The notes under the pieces: model-generated
Database searches by the model: none
What the model was told of the DNA's origin: nothing
The model's input: the letters and a program-made list of their open reading frames with translations, nothing else
DNA from: Marinobacter zhanjiangensis
Lineage (GTDB): Bacteria; Pseudomonadota; Gammaproteobacteria; Pseudomonadales; Oleiphilaceae
DNA: 64,000 nt
Direction: 5' to 3'
Assembly: GCF_014651935.1 (NCBI RefSeq)
Contig: NZ_BMXV01000011.1
Location: 58,632 to 122,631 of the forward strand
In this document: in pieces, positions 44,835 through 53,932 of the stretch
How the letters are laid out: every line of letters begins with the position of its first letter
How positions within the stretch are numbered: the first letter of the stretch is position 1
Translations under genes and position numbers: made by a program

Positions 44835-45704
44835 ATGTTTCTCAGCGATCCCAAGACCTTGTCCACCCCACGCGGCACGTTTACCTGGCGCGAAGGCGGT
44901 GACGCCAATGGTGCCCCGGTGGTGATGATCCACGGCTGGCCCGAAAGCTCCTACTGCTGGGAGCACGTCGGTCGTCACCTGAAAGATGGCCTGCGGGTTA
45001 TCGCCCCCGACCTGCGTGGGCTGGGTGACAGTGAGCGTACCCAAGGCAGGGAGCACTACACCAAGCAGGCACTGGCACTGGATGTGGTCAGTATGCTGGA
45101 TGAGCTTGGCATCAGGGAATTCCAGCTCATCGGCCATGACTGGGGCGGTATCGTGGCCCAGGAAGTGGCGCTGGCAATACCCGACCGGGTCAGCCGGATG
45201 ATCATCATGAACATCGCCATCATCAACAACCTGAAGGGCAACATGGAGGTTATCCAGAAGGTGCGCTCCGGCAGCACCAAATCCTACTGGTACCAGCACT
45301 TCCAGCAGGAACCGGGCCTGGCCGAAGGCATGATCCCGGGCAAGGAGGACGTCTGGATAGGGCACTTTGTCACGGGCGCGGTGAAACCGATTCCCGAGGA
45401 TGCCGTTGCCGAATACGTGCGCATGTACTCGATCCCCGGTACCCCGGCTGCCGGCGCCAATTACTATCGCGCCTTCTCCGACGACGCCAAACGCTGGTCC
45501 GCCCTGTCAGACCACAAGTGGACGGTGCCGTCCCTGTATATCTACGGCAACAAGGACAAGGTCATCCTGCCGGAATACCTGAACCACATCGAAGAGTGCT
45601 TTGAATCCATCCGGGTGGAAGAGGTGGATGCGGGGCATTTCCTGCAGGAAGAGAAGCCGGAGGAAGTCGCCGGACACATGAACAACTTTCTGGAAACGGC
45701 CTAA
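44835..45704 (+). CDS. Alpha/beta hydrolase (epoxide-hydrolase/dehalogenase-like)
   Basis: The 289-residue alpha/beta-fold hydrolase has the oxyanion-hole HGWPESS (about residue 32), the nucleophile elbow GHDWGGIVAQE with Asp as nucleophile, PDLRGLGDSERTQ, and the catalytic His in VDAGHFLQEEKPEEV near the C-terminus. The Asp nucleophile and the HGWPES motif point to soluble epoxide hydrolases; the halide-binding Trp after Asp is present as in dehalogenases. The 3' end overlaps the convergent TetR gene by 4 bases. Confidence 0.85.
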   Translation: MFLSDPKTLSTPRGTFTWREGGDANGAPVVMIHGWPESSYCWEHVGRHLKDGLRVIAPDLRGLGDSERTQGREHYTKQALALDVVSMLDELGIREFQLIGHDWGGIVAQEVALAIPDRVSRMIIMNIAIINNLKGNMEVIQKVRSGSTKSYWYQHFQQEPGLAEGMIPGKEDVWIGHFVTGAVKPIPEDAVAEYVRMYSIPGTPAAGANYYRAFSDDAKRWSALSDHKWTVPSLYIYGNKDKVILPEYLNHIEECFESIRVEEVDAGHFLQEEKPEEVAGHMNNFLETA

Positions 45705-46321
45705 TCCGGTCGTTGGCCCAGGGCCACCCGGGCAACCAGCTGCTCGATACGTTCCACTGCCGCTTCGTTGCCCTTGCGCCCGGCCTGCACCACCTGAGAG
45801 CCGACCGTGGCCATGTACATGAGCGTGGCCAAGTCATCCACCTGGTCTTCCGTGACACCCAGGTTGCGGAACAGCAGCTTGTTCTGCTCTACCCGGGCCT
45901 GGTCCACCTCGTCGACAATGTGGGCGGCGTGTTCGTTGCGGCGGGCATAATCCCGCACCGCCAGTTCCACCTGCAGCCGGCGGATGTTGCGGGCCGCATC
46001 GGTCAGCAGCAGCTGGAGGATCTGGTGCAATTCCTGCTCGGGGTGCTCTCCTTTCGGACGCATATAGTCCAGCTCGACAAAGCGACGGTCCCGCCAGCGG
46101 TCCAGGAAGCTGACCACCAGATCCTCATGGTCCCGGAAGTGCCAGTAGAAGCTGCCCCGGGTTACTCCCAGGCGCTTGGCCAGGGTGAGTACCCGCAGGT
46201 TGCTGAAACCGCCGGCCGCTACCTCACCGGCTGCCGCATCCAGCCAGTCATCCCGGGTCAGCTGGGCTTTCGCGGTGGCGGCTTTTGATGGGCTCGGGGC
46301 TTTTGCGGAGGTTTTCGGCAT
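45701..46321 (-). CDS. TetR-family transcriptional regulator
   Basis: The 206-residue regulator has an N-terminal Ala/Ser/Lys-rich tail, then the helix-turn-helix (LTRDDWLDAAAGEVAAGGFSNLRVLTLAKRLGVTRGSFYWHFRDHEDLV, about 20-70). A helical ligand domain follows. It is divergent from the beta-oxidation operon, 239 bases away, so it probably represses that operon and responds to an acyl-CoA, as FadR-type TetR proteins do. That regulatory link is inferred from position. Confidence 0.88.
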   Translation of the reverse strand: MPKTSAKAPSPSKAATAKAQLTRDDWLDAAAGEVAAGGFSNLRVLTLAKRLGVTRGSFYWHFRDHEDLVVSFLDRWRDRRFVELDYMRPKGEHPEQELHQILQLLLTDAARNIRRLQVELAVRDYARRNEHAAHIVDEVDQARVEQNKLLFRNLGVTEDQVDDLATLMYMATVGSQVVQAGRKGNEAAVERIEQLVARVALGQRPD

Positions 46322-46417
46322 AAATCGGAGCTGGACCTCAGGAACGGTTCAAGAAGGAATAAAGTCAGTGGGTTCAACGCGCCAGGAAACAAAAAGCGAC
46401 CGGTAACCACAGGGTCG

Positions 46418-46447
46418 TTGACCTCCACAGTGCACATACATTACTGT
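46418..46447 (+). promoter_or_regulatory. Candidate promoter of the beta-oxidation operon
   Basis: A TTGACC box and TACTGT are separated by 18 bases. They overlap GTGCAC/GTAC half-sites that could be a TetR operator, in the gap between the divergent TetR gene and the operon. The assignment is by eye and weak. Confidence 0.3.
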
Positions 46448-46560
46448 ACGGAACTCCCAGACACCAGTGTATGGAAAAGATTCGCGCGTCTCGTCACGTG
46501 CACCGGCGGCCCCCACGCCTTACCCCGGGCCGTCTCAGAGCGACCCATAAAGGAGCCAGC

Positions 46561-48654
46561 ATGAGCACAGCACACTACGACAGCAACGGTAACGTCGCCG
46601 TTATCCGACTGGACAACCCGCCGGTGAACGGCCTCAGCCTGGAATTGCGCCAGGGCATTGTCGAGGGCATCAAGAAGGCCGAGCAGGACAGCGCCATCGA
46701 GGCCATCGTTATTACCGGTTCCGACAAAGCCTTCTCCGGCGGCGCCGACATTACCGAGTTCGGTACCCCGAAGGTCATGCAGGAGCCGATCCTTACCACC
46801 GCCATCCACTATGTGGAAACGGCGAAGAAGCCGGTTATCGCCGCTATCAGCGGTAACTGCATGGGCGGCGGCCTGGAACTGGCCCTTGGCTGCAACTACC
46901 GGGTGTCCACTCCCGACGCCCAGCTGGCCCTGCCGGAAGTGAAACTCGGCATCCTCCCCGGCGCCGGCGGCACCCAGCGCCTGCCGCGGGTGATCGGCGT
47001 CGAGCATGCCCTCAACATGATCGTCTCCGGCACCCCGGTACCGGCCAAGCAGTTCCAGGGCACGCCGCTGCTGGACGAGGTTGTTGACGGTGACCTGATG
47101 GAAGCCGCCCTGGCTTTCGCCCGCAAGGTGGTCGCCGACAAGATGCCGCTTAAGAAAGTCCGTGACCTGAAGGTGAAGCACCCGAACCCGGAAGGCTTCT
47201 TCATGTTCGCCCGCAACACCATCGGCGCCATGGCCAAGAATTACCCGGCCCCGCTGAAGTGCCTGGAAGCCGTGGAAGCCTCCGTGAAGAAGCCCTTCGA
47301 CGAGGGCATGAAGGTCGAGCGCGAAGGCATCAAGCAACTGATGCAGACACCCGAGTCCGCCGCCCTGCGCCATGCCTTCTTCGCCGAGCGCAAGACCAGC
47401 AAGATTGCCGATGTGCCGTCCGACACCCCCACCCGCGACATAAAGAAAATGGGCATGATCGGTGCCGGCACCATGGGTACCGGTATCTCCATCAACTTCC
47501 TCAACGCCGGCATTCCGGTGACCATCGTCGAGATGAAGCAGGAAGGCCTGGACCGCGGCGTGGAAGCCATCCGCAAGTCCTTTGAAGGCCAGGTGAAGAA
47601 AGGCCGCATGACCGAGGAAAAGGCCAAGGCCCGCATGGACCTGCTGACCCCGTCCCTCACCTATGACGACCTGAAAGACGTGGACCTGGTGATCGAGGCC
47701 GTGTTCGAGGAAATGGGCGTCAAGGAGCAGGTCTTCTCCAAGCTGGACGAAGTGTGCAAGCCCGGCGCCATCCTGGCCTCCAACACCTCCACCCTGGACC
47801 TGAACAAGATCGCCAGCTTCACCAAACGTCCGGAAGACGTGGTAGGCCTGCACTTCTTCAGCCCCGCCAACATCATGAAGCTGCTGGAAGTGGTACGCGG
47901 TGACAAGACCGCCAAGGACGTGCTGGCCACCGCCATGAAGCTGGCCAAGACCATCAAGAAGACTGCCGTGGTCTCCGGCGTGTGCGATGGCTTCATCGGC
48001 AACCGCATGATCAACCAGTACTCCCGTGAAGCCCTGACCATGCTGGAAGAAGGCGCCAGCGTGCAGCAGATCGACAAGGCCATCGAGAAGTTCGGTTTCG
48101 CCATGGGCCCGCTGCGCATGGCCGACCTGGCCGGCGGCGACATCGGCTGGGCCATCCGCAAGCGCCTGTACGCGGAAAACCCGGACATGAAGAAGAACCT
48201 GATCGCCGACCGCCTGTGCGAAATGGGCCGCTACGGCCAGAAGACCGGTTCCGGCTTCTACCGTTACGAGCCGGGTAACCGCAAGCCCCTGCACGATCCG
48301 GAAGTGGACAAGGTGGTGGAAGAGTGCCGCAAGGAAATGGGCATCACCCCCCGCAAGATCAGCAACCAGGAAATCGTCCAGCGTTGTGTCTACGCCCTGG
48401 TCAACGAAGGTGCCCGCATCCTCGAGGAAGGCATCGCCCAGCGCGCTTCCGACATCGACATGGTGTACCTGACCGGCTACGGCTTCCCGGTATTCCGCGG
48501 TGGCCCCATGCACTACGCCGAGCAGGTTGGCCTGGCCAACGTGGTTCGCGACATGGAGCCCTTTGCCGAGAACCCCAACACCCAGCCGGGCTTCTGGGAA
48601 CCGGCCGATCTGCTGGCGAAATGCGCCGCTGAAGGCCGCGGGTTCGACCAGTAA
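46561..48654 (+). CDS. Bifunctional enoyl-CoA hydratase/3-hydroxyacyl-CoA dehydrogenase (PimF/FadJ-like)
   Basis: The 697-residue enzyme has an N-terminal crotonase domain with both catalytic Glu positions (GGGLELALG and LPEVKLGILPGAGGTQRLPR). Its NAD-binding domain begins at KKMGMIGAGTMGTGIS (about 298-313), with the catalytic His in VVGLHFFSPANIMKLLEVV. It performs steps two and three of beta-oxidation. AAAGGAGCCAGC precedes the ATG. The gene set that follows (thiolase, two ACADs) resembles the pimFBCD dicarboxylate operon, so the substrate may be dicarboxylyl-CoA or ordinary acyl-CoA. Confidence 0.92.
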   Translation: MSTAHYDSNGNVAVIRLDNPPVNGLSLELRQGIVEGIKKAEQDSAIEAIVITGSDKAFSGGADITEFGTPKVMQEPILTTAIHYVETAKKPVIAAISGNCMGGGLELALGCNYRVSTPDAQLALPEVKLGILPGAGGTQRLPRVIGVEHALNMIVSGTPVPAKQFQGTPLLDEVVDGDLMEAALAFARKVVADKMPLKKVRDLKVKHPNPEGFFMFARNTIGAMAKNYPAPLKCLEAVEASVKKPFDEGMKVEREGIKQLMQTPESAALRHAFFAERKTSKIADVPSDTPTRDIKKMGMIGAGTMGTGISINFLNAGIPVTIVEMKQEGLDRGVEAIRKSFEGQVKKGRMTEEKAKARMDLLTPSLTYDDLKDVDLVIEAVFEEMGVKEQVFSKLDEVCKPGAILASNTSTLDLNKIASFTKRPEDVVGLHFFSPANIMKLLEVVRGDKTAKDVLATAMKLAKTIKKTAVVSGVCDGFIGNRMINQYSREALTMLEEGASVQQIDKAIEKFGFAMGPLRMADLAGGDIGWAIRKRLYAENPDMKKNLIADRLCEMGRYGQKTGSGFYRYEPGNRKPLHDPEVDKVVEECRKEMGITPRKISNQEIVQRCVYALVNEGARILEEGIAQRASDIDMVYLTGYGFPVFRGGPMHYAEQVGLANVVRDMEPFAENPNTQPGFWEPADLLAKCAAEGRGFDQ

Positions 48655-48729
48655 GACGCGCGAGCGACACCGGAACCAACGAATTGATCGCCGGGGCCCG
48701 CGAGGGCCACGGCACACAGGAGAAAGATT

Positions 48730-49908
48730 ATGAATGATGTTGTCATCGTATCCACCGCCCGCACGCCCCTGGCCAAATCCTGGCGCGGCGGCCTGAACAT
48801 GACCCACGGCGCCACCCTGGCCGGCCACGCCATCCAGCACGCCGTTGAGCGTTCCAAGGTCGACCCCGCCGAAATCGAAGACGTACTGATGGGCTGTGCC
48901 CTGCCGGAAGGCTCCACCGGTAACGACGTGGCTCGCATGGGCGCCATCCGCGCCGGCCTGCCGGTCTCCGTCGCCGGTGCCACCATCAACCGGTTCTGCT
49001 CGTCCGGCCTGCAGGCCATTGCCATGGCCGCCCAGCATATTGCCGTTGACCGGGTACCCGTCATGGTCGCCGGTGGTGTCGAGTCCATCTCCACCGTGCA
49101 GGCCACCGTCAACCAGAACTATTTTGCCGAGCCCTGGCTGATGCAGAACAAGCCGGAGCTTTACTGGTCCATGCTGCAGACCGCCGAAACCGTGGCTGAT
49201 CGCTACAAGATCAAGAAAGAAGACATGGACGAGTACGGCGTACGCAGCCAGACCCTCGCCGCCAAGGGCCGTGAGGACGGCAAGTTCGACGACGAGATCG
49301 TGCCCATCACCACCACCGCCGGTGTGGCGGACAAGGCCACCGGCCAGCTGATGAGCAAGGAAGTCACCGTCTCCCAGGACGAGGGCATCCGCCCGGATAC
49401 CAACCTGGAAGGCGTCAGCAAGATCAGCTCCGCCATGGAAGGTGGCGTGGTTACCGCCGGCAACGCCAGCCAGTTCTCCGACGGTGCCTCTGCCTGTGTT
49501 CTGATGGACGGCAAGCTCGCCGAACAGCGTGGCGTACAGCCGCTGGGCATCTTCCGCGGCTTCGCTGTCGCCGGTTGCGAGCCGGACGAAATGGGCATCG
49601 GCCCGGTCTACGCCGTACCCAAGCTGCTCAAGCGCGCCGGCCTGACCGTCGACGACATCGGCCTGTGGGAACTCAACGAAGCTTTCGCCGTGCAGGTACT
49701 CTACTGCCAGCGCGAACTGGGCATCCCCATGGATCGCCTGAACGTTAACGGCGGCGCCATTGCCGTGGGTCACCCCTACGGCACCACCGGCTCACGTCTG
49801 GTAGGTCATGCGCTGATCGAAGGCAAGCGTCGCGGCGTAAAATACGTGGTCGTCACCATGTGTGTCGGCACCGGCATGGGTGCGGCAGGCCTGTTCGAGG
49901 TCGCCTGA
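48730..49908 (+). CDS. Acetyl-CoA acyltransferase (thiolase)
   Basis: This 392-residue degradative thiolase catalyses the last step of beta-oxidation. The nucleophilic Cys is in INRFCSSGLQAIAMA (about residue 91), the catalytic His in GGAIAVGHPYGTTGSRL, and the second Cys in TMCVGTGMGAAGLFE. CACAGGAGAAAGATT precedes the ATG. It lies 75 bases after the hydratase/dehydrogenase gene. It corresponds in position to pimB. Confidence 0.92.
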   Translation: MNDVVIVSTARTPLAKSWRGGLNMTHGATLAGHAIQHAVERSKVDPAEIEDVLMGCALPEGSTGNDVARMGAIRAGLPVSVAGATINRFCSSGLQAIAMAAQHIAVDRVPVMVAGGVESISTVQATVNQNYFAEPWLMQNKPELYWSMLQTAETVADRYKIKKEDMDEYGVRSQTLAAKGREDGKFDDEIVPITTTAGVADKATGQLMSKEVTVSQDEGIRPDTNLEGVSKISSAMEGGVVTAGNASQFSDGASACVLMDGKLAEQRGVQPLGIFRGFAVAGCEPDEMGIGPVYAVPKLLKRAGLTVDDIGLWELNEAFAVQVLYCQRELGIPMDRLNVNGGAIAVGHPYGTTGSRLVGHALIEGKRRGVKYVVVTMCVGTGMGAAGLFEVA

Positions 49909-50005
49909 TCCACGCGGTCGTAACCACGATTACGATTCCATATCCGGGGCCCCCGACGACCGTTCAGGGGCCCCGTCGTAACAGAAGCGAAAGCGAGAAC
50001 AAGCC

Positions 50006-51193
50006 ATGGACCTGAATTACACCCCGGAACAGGAAGCCTTCCGCCAGGAAGTACGCCAGTTCCTGAAAGACAAGCTGCCCGCCGATATTCAGGAGCGGGT
50101 ACAGAAACGACTGCGACCGACCAAGGACATGGTCCAGCGCTGGCAGCAGATCCTGCACGCCCAGGGCTGGGGTGGATCCACCTGGCCGAAGGAATTCGGC
50201 GGCCCGGGCTGGAGCGAAGTGGAACAGCTGATTTTCGAGGAAGAGTGCGCCCTGGCCGGTGCACCGCGCCAGCTGGATTTCGGTCTGCGCATGGTCGCCC
50301 CGGTGATCATGAAGTTCGGCAACCAGGAGCAGAAAGACCGCCACCTGCCGGGCATTCTCAGTGGTGACGTCTGGTGGTCCCAGGGCTATTCCGAGCCCGG
50401 TGCCGGTTCCGACCTCGCCTCCCTGCGCACCACCGCCGAGCGCGATGGCGACCACTACATCGTCAACGGCCAGAAGACCTGGACCACCCTGGGTCAGCAC
50501 GGCGACTGGATCTTCTGCCTGGTACGCACCAACAAGGAAGTGAAGTCCCAGGAAGGCATCTCCTTCCTGCTGATCGACATGAAGAGCCCGGGCATCGACG
50601 TCAAGCCCATCATCATGCTTGATGGCGAGCACGAGATTAACGACGTCTTCTTCGACAACGTCAAGGTGCCGGTGGAAAACCGCATCGGTGAGGAAGACAA
50701 GGGCTGGACCTACGCCAAGTTCCTGCTGGGTCACGAGCGCACCGGCCTGGCCAACGTCGGCCAGTGGAAAGCCATGATGCGCCGCATGAAGGAAATCGCC
50801 CGCCAGGAACAGGACGACGGCAAGCCGATCATCGAGAACCCCCGCTTCCGCGATCGCCTGGCCCAGCTGGACGCCGAACTGCGTGCCCTGGAACTGACCG
50901 TACTGCGGGTACTGACCAACGCCTCAGGCCCGGGTCCGGAAGCCTCGATCCTCAAGATCCGCGGCACCGAAATCGGCCAGCGGATGTTCGAACTGGCCAT
51001 GGAAGCCACCGGTCAGGATGCCATCACCCACATCCCGGAGGCCCTGGAGCCGGACTACACTGGTCCGCTGGTAGGCAGCGTCAACGCCGTGCCGGGTGCC
51101 GGTGACTACTTCAACATGCGCAAACTGTCCATCTTCGGTGGATCCAACGAGATCCAGCGCAACATCATTTCCAAGCTGGTGCTGGGGCTTTAA
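50006..51193 (+). CDS. Acyl-CoA dehydrogenase, PimC-like large subunit
   Basis: The 395-residue ACAD begins MDLNYTPEQEAFRQEVRQFL and contains WWSQGYSEPGAGSDLASLRT (FAD contact) and LSIFGGSNEIQRNIISKLVLGL. The usual catalytic YEGT near the C-terminus is replaced by FGGS. That is normal in this subgroup, where the base is placed elsewhere. PimC and its relatives pair with a smaller ACAD subunit, encoded here 10 bases downstream. The likely product is one half of a heteromeric dehydrogenase. Confidence 0.9.
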   Translation: MDLNYTPEQEAFRQEVRQFLKDKLPADIQERVQKRLRPTKDMVQRWQQILHAQGWGGSTWPKEFGGPGWSEVEQLIFEEECALAGAPRQLDFGLRMVAPVIMKFGNQEQKDRHLPGILSGDVWWSQGYSEPGAGSDLASLRTTAERDGDHYIVNGQKTWTTLGQHGDWIFCLVRTNKEVKSQEGISFLLIDMKSPGIDVKPIIMLDGEHEINDVFFDNVKVPVENRIGEEDKGWTYAKFLLGHERTGLANVGQWKAMMRRMKEIARQEQDDGKPIIENPRFRDRLAQLDAELRALELTVLRVLTNASGPGPEASILKIRGTEIGQRMFELAMEATGQDAITHIPEALEPDYTGPLVGSVNAVPGAGDYFNMRKLSIFGGSNEIQRNIISKLVLGL

Positions 51194-51203
51194 GGAGCGG
51201 ATC

Positions 51204-52352
51204 ATGAATTTTGAACTGACGGAAGAGCAGCAAATGCTGCAGGACTCGCTGCGCCGCTTCCTGGCCAACGAGTACACCTTTGATAAACGCCGCGATGTAC
51301 TAGCGTCCGGCAAGGGCACCAGCGAAACCACTTGGAACGCCCTGGCGGAAATGGGCCTGCTGGCCTTCACCTTCCCCGAGGACTACGACGGCCTGGGCGG
51401 CAACGGCATCGACACCATGATCGTCATGGAGTCCTTCGGCCGCGCCCTGGTCACCGAGCCCTACCTGGCCACCGTGGTACTGGCCGGGGGCCTGGTGCGC
51501 GACGCCGGCTCCGATGCCCAGAAGCAGGCCATCCTGCCGGCCATTGCCAGTGGCGAGAAGCTGATGGCCCTGGCCGCCTACGAGAACGGCGCCCGCTACA
51601 ACCTGGCCAACGTGAAGACCAGGGCGGAAGCCAGCGGCAGCGACTACGTGCTCAACGGCGCCAAGACCGCCGTCATCCACGGAGGCCAGGCCAACCAGCT
51701 GATTGTTTCCGCCCGCACCAGCGGTGATACCCGTGACCAGAACGGCATCACCCTGTTCCTGGTGGACGCGGACGCCAGCGGCGTGACCATCAACGACTTC
51801 GCCACCCACGACGGTTTCCGTACCGCCGAAGTGAGCCTGAAGGAGGTCAAGGTCACCGCCGACGCCATCGTGGGCGAGGTCGACAAGGGCTTCCCGGCCC
51901 TGGAGAAGGCCATCGACCAGGGCACTGCCGCCATCTGCGCGGAAGCCGTGGGCACCATGGACGCCATGGTCGAGGCCACCCTGGAGTACACCCAGACCCG
52001 CAAGCAGTTCGGTGTGCCTATCGCCAAGTTCCAGGTGCTGCAGCACAAGATGGCCGACATGTTCATCCACGCCCAGCAGGGCCGTTCCATGGCCATTCTG
52101 GCGGCCGACCAGGCCGACTCCGATGACCGTGACGCCCGTCGCGAGGCCATCTCCCAGGCCAAGCTGCTGATCGGCCAGGGTGCCCGGGAAGTGGGCCAGA
52201 TCGGTGTCCAGCTGCACGGCGGCATGGGCGTGACCGACGAGATGTTCGCGGCCCACCTGTTCAAGCGGCTGACCCTGATCAACCTGCTGTTCGGTGACGC
52301 GGACTATCACCTGGGCCAGGTCAGCGATAACCTGCTCGACAAGACCGCGTAA
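51204..52352 (+). CDS. Acyl-CoA dehydrogenase, PimD-like small subunit
   Basis: The 382-residue ACAD-fold protein begins MNFELTEEQQMLQDSLRRFLANEY. It carries VQLHGGMGVTDEMFAAHLFKRLTLINLLFGDADYHL, where the catalytic YEGT is absent and LFGDADYHL stands instead. This agrees with a non-catalytic or shared-active-site partner, as PimD is to PimC and FadE27-type subunits are in mycobacteria. TAAGGAGCGGATC precedes the ATG at 51204; a longer frame overlaps the large-subunit gene and is rejected. Confidence 0.9.
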   Translation: MNFELTEEQQMLQDSLRRFLANEYTFDKRRDVLASGKGTSETTWNALAEMGLLAFTFPEDYDGLGGNGIDTMIVMESFGRALVTEPYLATVVLAGGLVRDAGSDAQKQAILPAIASGEKLMALAAYENGARYNLANVKTRAEASGSDYVLNGAKTAVIHGGQANQLIVSARTSGDTRDQNGITLFLVDADASGVTINDFATHDGFRTAEVSLKEVKVTADAIVGEVDKGFPALEKAIDQGTAAICAEAVGTMDAMVEATLEYTQTRKQFGVPIAKFQVLQHKMADMFIHAQQGRSMAILAADQADSDDRDARREAISQAKLLIGQGAREVGQIGVQLHGGMGVTDEMFAAHLFKRLTLINLLFGDADYHLGQVSDNLLDKTA

Positions 52353-52414
52353 AGCCAATAACGGTGCCCGGCCTGTACAATGGCCGGGCACCCGACAACA
52401 AGAGGATTCCCCCA

Positions 52415-53188
52415 ATGAGCGTTAAACAACTATTCGATCTGACCGGCAAGGTCGCCCTCGTCACCGGCGGCTCCCGTGGTCTGGGCCTGCAGATGGCCGA
52501 ATCCCTGGGCGAGCTGGGCGCCAAAGTCATCATCAGCGCCCGCAAGCAGCAAGAGCTGGACGAAGCGGAAAAGCACCTGAAGGACATGGGTATCGAGGTG
52601 AAAACCATCACCGCCGACATGTCCAAGCGCGAGACAATCGCCGACTTCGTGGACGAGGCCGTCAAAGCCTTCGGCGACATCGACATCCTGATCAACAACG
52701 CTGGCGCCACCTGGGGTGCCCCGGCGGAAGACTACCCGGACGAAGGCTGGGACAAGGTGATGAACCTGAACGTGGACGCCATGTTCTTCCTCACCCGTGA
52801 AGTGGCCAAGCGCTGCATGATTCCCCGCAAGTACGGCAAGGTCATCAACATCGCCTCCATCGCCGGCCTGTCCGGTAACCCGGAGGACATGAAGACCATC
52901 GCCTACAACACCTCCAAGGGCGCCAACGTAAACTTCACCCGGGCCCTGGCGGCGGAATGGGGCCACTACAACATCAACGTGAACTCCATCTGCCCCGGCT
53001 TCTTCCCCTCCAAGATGTCCCAGGGCCTGCTGGACGCCATGGGCGAGAAGATGCTCGAGCGTATTCCCCTGAACCGCTTTGGTGGTGAGGAAGACATGAA
53101 AGGCCTGGCTGCGCTGCTCGCCAGTGAAGCTGGCCGTCATATTACTGGGCAGAATATTGCTGTGGATGGTGGTACTACCTCCTCGTAA
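52415..53188 (+). CDS. Short-chain dehydrogenase/reductase closing the beta-oxidation operon
   Basis: The 257-residue SDR has LVTGGSRGLGLQMAESLGELG, NNAGATWGAP, the catalytic Ser in NIASIAGLSG, YNTSK (Tyr, Lys) and the C-terminal ITGQNIAVDGGTTSS. It probably interconverts 3-hydroxy and 3-keto intermediates or acts on a side-chain hydroxyl. CAAGAGGATTCCCCCA precedes the ATG. A strong terminator follows, so it is the last gene of the operon. Confidence 0.9.
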   Translation: MSVKQLFDLTGKVALVTGGSRGLGLQMAESLGELGAKVIISARKQQELDEAEKHLKDMGIEVKTITADMSKRETIADFVDEAVKAFGDIDILINNAGATWGAPAEDYPDEGWDKVMNLNVDAMFFLTREVAKRCMIPRKYGKVINIASIAGLSGNPEDMKTIAYNTSKGANVNFTRALAAEWGHYNINVNSICPGFFPSKMSQGLLDAMGEKMLERIPLNRFGGEEDMKGLAALLASEAGRHITGQNIAVDGGTTSS

Positions 53189-53231
53189 GAAAACCCTTCT
53201 CGGTTGCACTGGGTGCCAGTGCCAGTCCTTT

Positions 53232-53263
53232 GCCCGGCCATCGTTGATGGACCGGGCTTTTTT
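53232..53263 (+). terminator. Strong intrinsic terminator ending the operon
   Basis: A GCCCGG-CCATC-GTT-GATGG-A-CCGGGC hairpin (11 pairs with one bulge) is followed by six T. It lies 43 bases after the SDR stop and marks the backbone side of the accessory island. Confidence 0.92.
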
Positions 53264-53498
53264 GTGGGTGGTGTTTGGCTTTGGGTGGTGCGCAGAGATC
53301 GAGACGGGGTGGTATGTCGTTTTGTAAGTGGTATATTGAAAACACAGAATGTGGAAAGCACGCGATTACGGGGTTATCGAGGCCGAGTAGCATAACATAT
53401 TGATAATTCGTCAATTTATTTTTGGTAGGATCCGACGTTTCTCGGAGTTATGTGAAATCCTCTTTTTCCGCAATAATATGGAACGCAGTCTAATACCT
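53264..53498. other. AT-richer non-coding gap at the island boundary
   Basis: These 235 bases lie between the operon terminator and the first cassette-type core site. They are visibly AT-richer than the operon and contain no gene I can support. A degenerate GCATAAC at 53390 might be the lost left arm of an attC, but does not match the consensus. Confidence 0.5.
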
Positions 53499-53505
53499 GT
53501 TAGGC
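53499..53505 (+). other. Integron core site (GTTRRRY) upstream of the first cassette
   Basis: GTTAGGC fits the GTTRRRY recombination core. It is preceded by a weak L-box-like TCTAAT, but no matching left half is visible. It lies 30 bases before the cassette gene, where a cassette boundary is expected. Confidence 0.4.
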
Positions 53506-53534
53506 ACATTTGAGATCGGAGATTGCGCATCAGG

Positions 53535-53927
53535 ATGAAGCGAGTTGCACAAATATCGTATGCGGTAGCCGGAGCGTGCTTTGCAGCAACTCTTACAATG
53601 GCAACCACCCCAGATTGGTGGGACGAACATTCAAGAATAGCCGTGATGCTCGGTCTCAGTATGCCGTTGTGCATTGGGGGAGCTTGGCTATCTGAATTTC
53701 GTATTGAGCCACGGTCAATATTGGGTTTTCGCATCATTTCACACTCGCCGCAGGCAATGGCAATAGCAGCTTGGTGTGGTATAGGGCTGGGAATGATCAC
53801 GCTCACACTATTTTTATTTAGTGTTTCTATGCATTTAGCGCTTGGCTTCATTATCGGCGCTGGTGTTCTAAGCATCTTTACCGGTATTAAAGAGGTAGCA
53901 ATCCCTGAGTCTGATTCTCCGGAGTGA
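53535..53927 (+). CDS. Small four-helix membrane protein in an integron cassette
   Basis: The 130-residue hydrophobic protein has four predicted helices, near residues 5-22 (ISYAVAGACFAATLTM), 36-54 (IAVMLGLSMPLCIGGAWL), 76-98 and 102-118 (GFIIGAGVLSIFTGI). I do not recognise a family. A TTG at 53523 or the ATG at 53535 could start it. Base composition is AT-richer than the preceding operon. The stop lies 6 bases before an attC site, the usual layout of a gene cassette. Confidence 0.65.
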   Translation: MKRVAQISYAVAGACFAATLTMATTPDWWDEHSRIAVMLGLSMPLCIGGAWLSEFRIEPRSILGFRIISHSPQAMAIAAWCGIGLGMITLTLFLFSVSMHLALGFIIGAGVLSIFTGIKEVAIPESDSPE

Positions 53928-53932
53928 CAAAT

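Noticed and set aside
44835..45704. A second haloalkane dehalogenase
   Set aside because: The nucleophile Asp and following Trp fit, but HGWPES and the overall pattern are closer to epoxide hydrolases. It is left as an alpha/beta hydrolase.
46441..49773. A 1110-residue open frame on the minus strand
   Set aside because: It is antisense to the hydratase/dehydrogenase and thiolase genes, both with full catalytic motifs. Its composition (Gly, His, Ala, Val repeats) is typical of the shadow frame of a GC-rich gene.
53390..53396. GCATAAC as the left arm of an attC upstream of the first cassette
   Set aside because: It breaks the RYYYAAC consensus at the third position and has no convincing L box partner. 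Only the right core site at 53499 is kept, with low confidence.
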